A stretch of DNA of 64,000 bases from Rhodobiaceae bacterium UBA4490 (GTDB taxonomy: Bacteria > Pseudomonadota > Alphaproteobacteria > Parvibaculales > Parvibaculaceae). How positions within the stretch are numbered: position 1 is the first letter of the stretch; each line of letters opens with the position of its first letter. Positions 43,873-51,124 of the stretch are shown here, piece after piece. Both the position numbers and the translations under genes were made by a program. The notes below the pieces were generated by a model. It worked only from the letters and a program-made list of their open reading frames with translations, was not told where the DNA came from and made no database searches. The stretch is taken from the NCBI GenBank assembly GCA_002389665.1, contig DGNO01000005.1:1-64000 (forward strand), given 5' to 3'.

Positions 43873-44811
43873 ATGAACCGTGTTCTTGCGCATCTGGGAA
43901 CGAAATATCCGATCATTCAGGCGCCGATGGGCTGGATCGCCCGCTCGCAGCTTGCCTCCGCCGTTTGCGAGGCGGGCGCGCTCGGGGTGATCGAAACCTC
44001 GTCCGGTGAGACGGAGGTCTGCAAGGCCGAGATCGAGAAAATGAAAGAGCTGACGGACAAGCCCTTCGGCGTCAATCTGCCCATCCTCTTTCTCAAAGAC
44101 CGCGCGATGCTGGACTATGTCTGCAATTCCGGCATCAAATTCGTCACGACTTCCGCGGGCAGCCCGGCAAAATTCGTCGGCCCGCTGAAGGAAGCCGGTA
44201 TCACCGTCTATCACGCGGTGCCGACGGTGGAAGCGGCGGTGAAATGCGCCGAGGCCGGTGTCGACGGGCTCGTTGTGGAAGGGGCCGAAGGCGGGGGCTT
44301 CAAGAACCCGGAAGAAGTCTCGACGCTTGTCCTTTTGCAGGCGGTGCGCCGCGCCGTCGATCTGCCGCTAGTCGCCGCCGGCGGCATCTGCGACGGCAAG
44401 GGCATGGCGGCGGCCTTCGCGCTGGGTGCAGAAGCGGTGCAAATGGGCACGCGGTTCGTCAGCGCGGCGGAAAGCCCGGTGCATGAGAACTACAAGAACG
44501 CCATCGTCGATGCGGCAACGACCGGCACTTACGTGCTGAACAAAAAGGCAAGCCCCTGCATCCGCGCGCTCAAAACCGAAAAGACCGCAAAGATCTACGA
44601 AGAAGGGCTGATGCCGCCCGATACGTTCGCGCGCATTCTCGATCTTTATTTCGGCGGGGATATGGAGGCAAGCGTCGGCCTTGCCGGGCAGACCTCCGGG
44701 CTCATCGATAGTGTCAAGCCCGCCCGCCAGATCATCGAGGAAACGGTGTCGGAGTTTTTCGAAATCACCGGCCGTCTCGGCCAGTGCGCTTCGGCCAAAA
44801 CCTTCGGCTAG
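43873..44811 (+). CDS. Nitronate monooxygenase (2-nitropropane dioxygenase family)
   Basis: The protein has 312 residues. FMN-dependent TIM barrel: KYPIIQAPMGWIARSQLASA, FVTTSAGSPAKFVG, EGAEGGGFKNPEEVSTLVL and AAGGICDGKGMAAAFALGAE. Members oxidise alkyl nitronates or act as enoyl/NADH:quinone-type flavoproteins. It overlaps the convergent TetR gene by four bases. AGGGGAGGG precedes the ATG. Confidence 0.9.
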   Translation: MNRVLAHLGTKYPIIQAPMGWIARSQLASAVCEAGALGVIETSSGETEVCKAEIEKMKELTDKPFGVNLPILFLKDRAMLDYVCNSGIKFVTTSAGSPAKFVGPLKEAGITVYHAVPTVEAAVKCAEAGVDGLVVEGAEGGGFKNPEEVSTLVLLQAVRRAVDLPLVAAGGICDGKGMAAAFALGAEAVQMGTRFVSAAESPVHENYKNAIVDAATTGTYVLNKKASPCIRALKTEKTAKIYEEGLMPPDTFARILDLYFGGDMEASVGLAGQTSGLIDSVKPARQIIEETVSEFFEITGRLGQCASAKTFG

Positions 44812-45503
44812 GCCGCACCGCTCCGCAGACCGGCAAGCACTGCGCGCACCGCTTGGTGTTTGACGGTCTGCGCATCGCCCCAGGGATATTCGGGAATGGT
44901 GATGAGGTTGAGCGCCACGCCCTGGAGCATGCAGAAAAGCACGTTCTGAATTTCGGCGGCGGGCCGTGCGGGCAGGCGGCCTGCTTTCTGGTCTTCCTCG
45001 ATCAGCGTGCGCAAAATGTCGAAGCCGCGCAGCGCCTGTGACGTTTCAACGAAATAGCGGTCGCCCTCGCCCTGCAATTTATCCTCGATCAGAAAGATCG
45101 CGCGGTAATCATCCGCATGGGCAAGCCAGAAATCGACAAAGCCGAGAGACACCGCCTCAAGCTTTTCCTCCGGTGCCGCGCCGCCCGCGCAAGCGGCCAG
45201 ATGCGCGCCCAGCGCCTGGAAAGTTTCTTCCCAGATGTGGCGCAGGAGTGCCCGCTTACTTGCAAAGAGCGTGTAAAGCGCGGCGGGTGAGCAGCCGGCC
45301 AGTTCGGCGATCTTGCGCATGGAAACGCCGCCATAGCCTTCACGGGCAAAAAGCCCGCGCGCCGCCGCGATTACCCGCTGCCGGTCAGCGGCCAGCGCGT
45401 CGCTCGGGCGCTTCGGGCGCCCCCTCCCTGGTTTCGCTTGGCCTGACTTTGCTCGGCCTGGCTTGACCTGCCCTTGCGCTTTCTTGGCCTCGGTTGCCGC
45501 CAC
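44808..45503 (-). CDS. TetR/AcrR family transcriptional regulator
   Basis: The protein has 231 residues from GTG 45503 (AAGGAAAA about 8 bases upstream). The first 45 residues are a Lys/Gly/Pro-rich tail (KPGRAKSGQAKPGRGRPKRP), likely flexible and DNA-binding. The HTH is MRKIAELAGCSPAALYTLFA. It is divergent from the amine-oxidase-like gene, and a palindrome lies between them, so repression of that gene and of itself is expected. A longer in-frame extension exists upstream but would run into the divergent gene's promoter. Confidence 0.87.
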   Translation of the reverse strand: MAATEAKKAQGQVKPGRAKSGQAKPGRGRPKRPSDALAADRQRVIAAARGLFAREGYGGVSMRKIAELAGCSPAALYTLFASKRALLRHIWEETFQALGAHLAACAGGAAPEEKLEAVSLGFVDFWLAHADDYRAIFLIEDKLQGEGDRYFVETSQALRGFDILRTLIEEDQKAGRLPARPAAEIQNVLFCMLQGVALNLITIPEYPWGDAQTVKHQAVRAVLAGLRSGAA

Positions 45504-45524
45504 GTCAGATTTTCCTTGATTTAA

Positions 45525-45538
45525 ATAAACGCGTTCAT
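45525..45538. promoter_or_regulatory. Near-perfect palindrome ATAAACGCGTTCAT, candidate TetR operator
   Basis: Inverted repeat ATAAACG/CGTTCAT with one mismatched pair, centred between the divergent tetR (start 45503) and the flavoprotein gene (start 45586). The core AACGCGTT is perfect. Confidence 0.45.
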
Positions 45539-45585
45539 AAAAATACCGGCAACGAGATCCGAACGCAAAGAAAAAGGATGCCGGC

Positions 45586-46947
45586 ATGAGCGTGGAAAGC
45601 GGCGCGAAAGTGGATGTCATTATCGTGGGTGCCGGCCTTGCCGGGCTGAAAGCGGCAAGGGAGCTGCAGGCCGCCAGCAAGTCCTTCGTTATTTTGGAAG
45701 CGCGCGAGCGGGTGGGCGGTCGTTCCAAGCCCGGTGAGATTGCCGGCCAGCCGATCGACCTCGGCGGCCAATGGGTTGGCCCTCAGCAAAAGCTGCTTTT
45801 GAAAGAAGCCGCCGAACTCGGCGTCGAGACCTATCCGCAATATGTCAAAGGCAAGAGCCTTGTGGGCATGGACGGCAAGGTGGAGGCTTATGCAGGCTCC
45901 GTCCCCAAACTGCCGCTCTTTGCGCTGCTCGAACTTGCGCGCATCGAAAAGCGCTGGGGCAGGGAGGCGGCTGCCCTGCCGCCCGGCGCACCTTGGGAAG
46001 CGCCGCGGGCCCATGAATGGGACAGCCAGACGCTCGAAACCTGGATCCGCAAAAACATCCGCACCCACGGCGCCCAGGAATTCGCCCGCATCGTGGCGCG
46101 GGCCGTCTTCTGCGCCGAGCCCAATCAGCTTTCCTATCTTTTCTTCCTGGAATATCTGCGCCAGGGCCATGGGCTGGAGGTGCTGATCGGCACGGAAGGC
46201 GGCGCCCAGGAAGCCAAGTTCCGCGGCGGCGCCTGGCAGGTGCCGAAGCGCATGGCCGACCGGCTTGAGGACCGCATCGTTTATGAGGCGCCCGTGCGCG
46301 CCATCGAGCAGGATGAAAGCAGCATTAAGGCCCATACGGATAAAGGCAGCTTCGAGGCGGCCTTCCTCATTATGGCAGCGCCTCCCGTTCTGGCCGGGCG
46401 CATTCAGTACAACGCCCCGCTGCCCGCCAAGCGCGACGCGCTTCTTCAGCGCATGCCCATGGGCTCGGTCATCAAGATTCATGTCGCCTATGAAAAGCCC
46501 TTCTGGCGCGCGCGCGGCCTTAGCGGGTCGGTTGCCAGCAACGACCGTATGTTCAATGTCGTCTTCGACCAGAGCCCGGAGGATGAAAGCCTCGGCATTC
46601 TTGTCGGCTTCATGGACGGGAATCATGCGGTGGAAATGAGCCAGCGGGGCGACAATGCCCGCCGCGAGCAGGCGATTACGGACCTCGTGCATTATTTCGG
46701 CAAGGAGGCGGGCGATCCCATTGCCTATATCGACCAGGACTGGACGGCGGAAGAATGGAGCCGGGGCTGCTATGTCGCCCATATGGCGCCGGGCGTCATG
46801 ACCGTCTTCGGCGACATCATCCGCGAGCCTGCCGGGCGCATCCATTGGGCGGGCACGGAAACGGCGACCGAATGGGCGGGCTATCTCGACGGCGCGCTGC
46901 AATCCGGCATCCGGGCAGCGGGCGAGGTAAAGGCAAGGCTGGGTTAA
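45586..46947 (+). CDS. Flavin amine oxidase-like FAD-dependent oxidoreductase
   Basis: The protein has 453 residues. The dinucleotide-binding motif GAGLAGLKAARELQ is followed by EARERVGGRSKPGEIAG and DLGGQWVGP, as in monoamine oxidases; IHWAGTETATEWAGYLDG closes the FAD site. It lacks a signal peptide and so acts in the cytoplasm. Substrates of this group range from amines to protoporphyrinogen-like and steroid compounds. It is divergent from a TetR gene, its likely regulator. Confidence 0.88.
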   Translation: MSVESGAKVDVIIVGAGLAGLKAARELQAASKSFVILEARERVGGRSKPGEIAGQPIDLGGQWVGPQQKLLLKEAAELGVETYPQYVKGKSLVGMDGKVEAYAGSVPKLPLFALLELARIEKRWGREAAALPPGAPWEAPRAHEWDSQTLETWIRKNIRTHGAQEFARIVARAVFCAEPNQLSYLFFLEYLRQGHGLEVLIGTEGGAQEAKFRGGAWQVPKRMADRLEDRIVYEAPVRAIEQDESSIKAHTDKGSFEAAFLIMAAPPVLAGRIQYNAPLPAKRDALLQRMPMGSVIKIHVAYEKPFWRARGLSGSVASNDRMFNVVFDQSPEDESLGILVGFMDGNHAVEMSQRGDNARREQAITDLVHYFGKEAGDPIAYIDQDWTAEEWSRGCYVAHMAPGVMTVFGDIIREPAGRIHWAGTETATEWAGYLDGALQSGIRAAGEVKARLG

Positions 46948-47169
46948 CCGTCGCCCGTCGCCAAGTGTTGCCGACCGGCATTCACGGCAAAAACTTGCCC
47001 CGCAGGCCCCTCATTTGCAGAACGGCAATTGACACAGGTTGCGCGGGGTCTTAAACGTCCCCTCGAACGCAATCGCACGTGCCCCTTGCCGCTATCGGTT
47101 ACGTAACGACGTACGCGTCTCACTCAGCAATTTCTGGTTCCGCACAGGCGGGCTGGGTTCCGAGGGAGA
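46948..47169. other. Intergenic region upstream of the spermidine operon leader
   Basis: No gene seen. It should hold the speD promoter. A purine-rich GAGGGAGA stretch at its end (47162-47169) serves as the ribosome site of the following leader peptide. Confidence 0.45.
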
Positions 47170-47202
47170 ATGCATATGCTTTATTTGAACGGTAGGGGCT
47201 AA
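47170..47202 (+). CDS. Putative 10-residue leader peptide upstream of speD
   Basis: A GAGGGAGA sequence is followed at once by ATG, giving MHMLYLNGRG and a TAA stop at 47200-47202; a second ATG at 47176 is better spaced (7 bases) and would give MLYLNGRG. The stop falls inside the 5' arm of a strong hairpin, which ends 140 bases before speD. Leader peptides in front of polyamine genes often sense polyamine or SAM levels through ribosome stalling. The assignment rests on position and ribosome site only. Confidence 0.42.
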   Translation: MHMLYLNGRG

Positions 47203-47232
47203 CGCCCCCGATTACGCCGCTAAAGCCCCTAC
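47192..47232 (+). promoter_or_regulatory. RNA hairpin with alternative pairing in the speD leader
   Basis: GTAGGGGCT (47192-47200) pairs perfectly with AGCCCCTAC (47224-47232). The same GGGGC (47195-47199) can instead pair with GCCCC at 47204-47208, so two mutually exclusive folds exist. A ribosome stalled at the leader-peptide stop would cover the 5' arm. No T-run follows, so control, if any, is at translation or by Rho. Confidence 0.5.
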
Positions 47233-47372
47233 ACCTTTATGGAAAAGGGCGCACGTGACGCGGAGCGCACGCGAACGGCAAGCAAATCACCTTAATCGTG
47301 AATTTACGGCGGTCCCGACCGTGGTCCTTTGGCCCGGCGGCCCCGCGTCATCTACTGGTTGTGGAGAAGCCC

Positions 47373-47873
47373 ATGTCTTTGAACAATGGCCTCTTCCAAT
47401 TGGGGATCGACTTGCAGCGTGGCTCAAGCAACACCCAAGCGGAAGTAATCGAATTCAAACCCTCTGTCGCCGAAGCCCCGCTTCAGGATGACGAGCGCAA
47501 GGATTTTTTCATCGAGCGCGACGGCGAACGTTTTGCCGGCACGCATCTGATCATCGAGCTCGTGGGTGCGAAGTTCCTCGACAGCCTCGAAAAGATCGAA
47601 GCGGCGATGCGCGAATGCGTGGAGCGGGCAGGGGCGACGCTGCTGCACATCCACCTGCATCATTTCACGCCGAATGGCGGCGTCTCCGGCGTGGCGGTGC
47701 TGGCCGAAAGCCATATCTCCATTCACACTTGGCCGGAAGCGGACTATGCCGCGCTGGACGTTTTCATGTGCGGCGATGCCCGCCCGCATGAATGTGTCGA
47801 GGTGCTGCGCACGCATTTCACCCCCTCCGATGTGGTGGTGGATGAACTGCGCCGCGGCAAGGGCCTGGTCTGA
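47373..47873 (+). CDS. speD: S-adenosylmethionine decarboxylase proenzyme
   Basis: The protein has 166 residues. It contains the autocleavage site AESHISIHTWPE (S113 becomes the pyruvoyl group) and LLHIHLHHFTPNGGVSG with catalytic His residues. This is the short bacterial SpeD type. It makes decarboxylated SAM, the aminopropyl donor used by SpeE in the next gene, 15 bases downstream. The start is ATG 47373 with GTGGAGAAG upstream; a longer in-frame start at 47298 adds residues unlike the family. Confidence 0.92.
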   Translation: MSLNNGLFQLGIDLQRGSSNTQAEVIEFKPSVAEAPLQDDERKDFFIERDGERFAGTHLIIELVGAKFLDSLEKIEAAMRECVERAGATLLHIHLHHFTPNGGVSGVAVLAESHISIHTWPEADYAALDVFMCGDARPHECVEVLRTHFTPSDVVVDELRRGKGLV

Positions 47874-47888
47874 GCCGGAGGGCGCTTC

Positions 47889-48743
47889 ATGAGCGATGAA
47901 CGCTGGGTTACCGAAAATCTGCATGATGGGGTGCGCACGGGCTTTCGCGCCGACAAGGTGCTTTATGAAGAAGGCACCGGCCACCAGCATCTGGTGATTT
48001 TCGAGAACGCGAAGTTTGGCCGGATGATGTCGCTCGACGGCATCACCCAGGTCACCGAGCGGGACGAGTTCGTCTATCATGAAATGATGAGCCATGTGCC
48101 GATCCTGGCCCATGGCGCGGCCCGCAAGGTGCTGATCATCGGCGGCGGCGATGGCGGCGTTCTGCGTGAGGTTCTGCGGCACAAGGGCGTCGAAAAAGTC
48201 ACGATGGTGGAAATCGACCGCTCCGTGGTCGATATGTGCACCGAGCACCTGCCGATGATTTCGGCGGGCGCGTTCGATGATCCGCGCACCAATCTCGTCA
48301 TTGCGGACGGGGCGGCTTTCGCGGCAAACCCAGATGATCGCTATGACGTCATGATCGTGGATTCGACCGATCCGGTCGGCCCCGGCGCGGTGCTTTTCAG
48401 CCCTCAGTTTTACGCCAATGCCAAGAACTGCCTGAGCGAAGGCGGCGTCATCGTCACGCAGAACGGTGTTCCCTTCGTGCAGGGCGATGAGCTGCAAGGC
48501 ACGATGGGCGCGTTTAAAAAGCTCTTCCGCTCCTATGGCTGCTACCTCGCCACCATCCCGACTTACGTTCTGGGCTCCATGGCACTCGGCTGGGGAAGCG
48601 ATAATTCCGAGCTATTGAACGTGCCGCTTGAAGTTCTTGAGGAACGGTTTGCCGCACTTGAGGGTGAGACGAAATATTACGCGCCGGATGTGCATAAGGC
48701 GGCCTTTGCTTTGCCGCCCTATGTGAAGAAATTCGTCGTTTGA
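47889..48743 (+). CDS. speE: Spermidine synthase
   Basis: The protein has 284 residues. The dcSAM-binding motif LIIGGGDGGVLREVLRHKGV, VEIDRSVVDMC, and DVMIVDSTDPVGPG are typical of SpeE. It transfers the aminopropyl group from decarboxylated SAM to putrescine. It follows speD after 15 bases and must be on the same transcript, whose leader carries a possible control hairpin. Confidence 0.94.
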   Translation: MSDERWVTENLHDGVRTGFRADKVLYEEGTGHQHLVIFENAKFGRMMSLDGITQVTERDEFVYHEMMSHVPILAHGAARKVLIIGGGDGGVLREVLRHKGVEKVTMVEIDRSVVDMCTEHLPMISAGAFDDPRTNLVIADGAAFAANPDDRYDVMIVDSTDPVGPGAVLFSPQFYANAKNCLSEGGVIVTQNGVPFVQGDELQGTMGAFKKLFRSYGCYLATIPTYVLGSMALGWGSDNSELLNVPLEVLEERFAALEGETKYYAPDVHKAAFALPPYVKKFVV

Positions 48744-48750
48744 TATTTGC

Positions 48751-49254
48751 TCAAGCCGGCAGGGAAAGTTCCTTGGCGGCGACGATGATCCCGTCCCGGT
48801 CCGCGTAAAGATAATCGCCGGGGGAAATCGTCACGCCCGCAAATGTTACCGGCACATCGAAATCCCCAAGCCCGCGCTTGACGCTTTTCTTCGGGTGGGC
48901 AGCCAAGGCTTTAACGCCGACGGCTTCCGCTTCAAGCTCGCCCCGGTCGCGCACGCAGCCATTGACCACAACGCCCGCCCAGCCGTTCTTTGCGGCAAGC
49001 TGGGCAAGATTGCCGCCGAAAAGGGCGCAGCGTTTGGAGCCGCCCCCGTCTACCACGAGCACCCGGCCCGCGCCTTCGCTTTCCACGGCCTCGCGCACTT
49101 TCGTGTTGTCCTCGAAGGTGGCGAGCGTCACCACCGGTCCGTGAAAGGCGTGTTTGCCGCCAAAATCGAAAAAGACCGGATCCAGATGGCGCAGCCCTGC
49201 ATCCGGGGCATCGGCATAGGCATCGGAAAGATCCGTAGTTGCAAAGTCAGTCAT
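48751..49254 (-). CDS. RraA-family protein
   Basis: The protein has 167 residues. [52 protein letters not shown] and [14 protein letters not shown] are RraA family motifs, with the G-x20-R-D pattern of metal-binding aldolases. Members either inhibit RNase E or act as HMG/oxaloacetate aldolases; the R-D pair suggests the aldolase is possible. It is convergent with speE (8-base gap). Confidence 0.87.
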   Translation of the reverse strand: MTDFATTDLSDAYADAPDAGLRHLDPVFFDFGGKHAFHGPVVTLATFEDNTKVREAVESEGAGRVLVVDGGGSKRCALFGGNLAQLAAKNGWAGVVVNGCVRDRGELEAEAVGVKALAAHPKKSVKRGLGDFDVPVTFAGVTISPGDYLYADRDGIIVAAKELSLPA

Positions 49255-49537
49255 GCGCAGGCCTCGTTCTGTGCTTATCGCTCAAGAAATTTTCCCGATA
49301 GATAGCAGCCATGCCCGTCTTTGTCCCGCCAAAGACGAGGGGAGAGGCCAAGAAGCGGTGGATGACGCGGCGTCCGTGGGGCAGGGTGTCGCGCTTTAAC
49401 CCCGTTCTAGGGTGACATGCCGCGCCCTCTCCATCTTGGCCGTGAAACGCGTTAAACTGGGTTCAGGGAATTGGAACCGTTTGGGGAGAGACGGCGCCAG
49501 GCCGCCGCCCAAAGCCCCAAGCAGAGGAGGAGTTGGA

Positions 49538-51061
49538 ATGGCTATGACCGACGCCCGTGAAAAGCAGCGCTCCGTCGCCATTATCGGCGCGGGCATGTCC
49601 GGCATTTGTACGGCGATCAAGCTGAAGGAAGCCGGGATCACCGATTTCACGATCTATGAGAAAGCCTCCGAGATCGGCGGCACCTGGCGCGAGAACACCT
49701 ATCCCGGCTGTTCCTGCGACGTGCCGCTGCACATGTATCAATTCTCTTTCGACATGCGCCCCGACTGGGAGCGCAAATTCGTCTTTTCCGCCGACATCAA
49801 GGCTTACCTTGAAAGCGTCGTCGACAAATACGGACTGCGGAACCATATCCGCTTCAATTCCGAGATTGAGTCCTGCCGGTTCGATGAGCGCTCCGGGCGC
49901 TGGCATATTGGCTGCACCGACGGCAGCGCGCATGAAGCCGATGTCGTTGCGGCGGGCACCGGCCAATTGCACCGCCCGCGCTGGCCGGGCATCAAAGGCG
50001 AGAAGAGTTTTGAAGGCGCGCATTGGCATTCGGCCGAGTGGAATCACGAGTACGATCTGAAAGGTAAACGCGTCGCCGTGATCGGCAATGGCGCCAGCGC
50101 CATTCAATTCGTACCGGAAGTCGCGAAAGAGGCAGGCGAGGTGACGATCTTCCAGCGTTCGGCAAGCTGGGTGCTGCCCCGCCCGCAGCGCGAGTTCTAT
50201 GGCTGGGAGCGCGCGCTCTACAAAGCCTTCCCCTGGCTCATCAATGTGCAGCGCTGGAAGATTTACTGGTTCGGCGAGCTGCTCTTCCGCGCCTTCCACA
50301 CCTCCGGCGACAAGATCAAGGACATGGCCATCGAGGAGATGGAGCTTTACGTCTCCGACCCGGAAAAGAAGGCCAAGCTGACGCCGGATTATGAGCCGGG
50401 CTGCAAGCGCGTGCTCTTTGCCAATGACTGGTGGCCGGCCATGGGTAAAGATCACGTCCATGTCGTCACCGAAGGGATCGAGGAAATCTGCCCCACAGGC
50501 GTCAAAACGAAAGACGGCGCGCTACATGAATTCGATGCGATCATTTACGGCACCGGTTTCGACACGACGAATTTCCTAGGCCCCATGGACGTGACGGGGC
50601 TTGCCGGGCGCGAGCTGAAGAAAGAATGGAAAGACGGCGCGGAAGCTCATTACGGGATGACGGTGACGGGCTTTCCGAATTTCTTCCTGCTTTACGGGCC
50701 GAACACCAATCTCGGCCATAACTCGATTATCTTCATGATCGAGTGCCAGGCGAACTACATCCGTCAATGCGTGGAGAAACTTGGCAAAGACGACCTTCTT
50801 TATATGGATGTGAAGCCGGAAGCTCAGGCGCGCTGGAACGAGAAGGTGCAAAGCGACAATGCCAATTCCGTTTTCGCGAGCGGCTGCACGAGCTGGTACA
50901 AGACGGATGCGGGCAAAGTGACCAATAACTGGGCGAATTACACGTTCAAATATTGGTGGTGGACGCGCCGGCCTGATTTTGCCGACTTCACGCTGCGCGG
51001 ACGGCCGGGCAAAGAGGAAGGCGGGCGCGAACCCGCGGGCCGCCCCGTCGCCGCCCAATAG
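49538..51061 (+). CDS. Baeyer-Villiger-type flavin monooxygenase
   Basis: The protein has 507 residues. FAD motif IGAGMSGICTAIKLKEAG, the fingerprint FEGAHWHSAEW (FxGxxxHxxxW) and NADPH motif VIGNGASAIQFVPE place it among class B monooxygenases, close to the cyclohexanone/phenylacetone subgroup. It inserts oxygen into ketones or oxidises heteroatoms. AGGAGGAGT precedes the ATG at 49538. A terminator follows 24 bases after its stop. The upstream 280 bases contain an 8-bp stem (CGTCTTTG/CAAAGACG near 49320) with no T-run. Confidence 0.92.
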   Translation: MAMTDAREKQRSVAIIGAGMSGICTAIKLKEAGITDFTIYEKASEIGGTWRENTYPGCSCDVPLHMYQFSFDMRPDWERKFVFSADIKAYLESVVDKYGLRNHIRFNSEIESCRFDERSGRWHIGCTDGSAHEADVVAAGTGQLHRPRWPGIKGEKSFEGAHWHSAEWNHEYDLKGKRVAVIGNGASAIQFVPEVAKEAGEVTIFQRSASWVLPRPQREFYGWERALYKAFPWLINVQRWKIYWFGELLFRAFHTSGDKIKDMAIEEMELYVSDPEKKAKLTPDYEPGCKRVLFANDWWPAMGKDHVHVVTEGIEEICPTGVKTKDGALHEFDAIIYGTGFDTTNFLGPMDVTGLAGRELKKEWKDGAEAHYGMTVTGFPNFFLLYGPNTNLGHNSIIFMIECQANYIRQCVEKLGKDDLLYMDVKPEAQARWNEKVQSDNANSVFASGCTSWYKTDAGKVTNNWANYTFKYWWWTRRPDFADFTLRGRPGKEEGGREPAGRPVAAQ

Positions 51062-51084
51062 GTTTGACCGGATAGGCAAAAGAA

Positions 51085-51108
51085 AGCGGCCCCGCAGGAG
51101 GGGCCGCT
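51085..51108. terminator. Bidirectional rho-independent terminator
   Basis: AGCGGCCCC (51085-51093) pairs with GGGGCCGCT (51100-51108), followed by TTTTTG on the plus strand. A-rich sequence on the left gives Ts for the minus strand, so it serves both the monooxygenase gene and the convergent gene ending at 51125. Confidence 0.88.
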
Positions 51109-51124
51109 TTTTGTTGCGTGTTTG

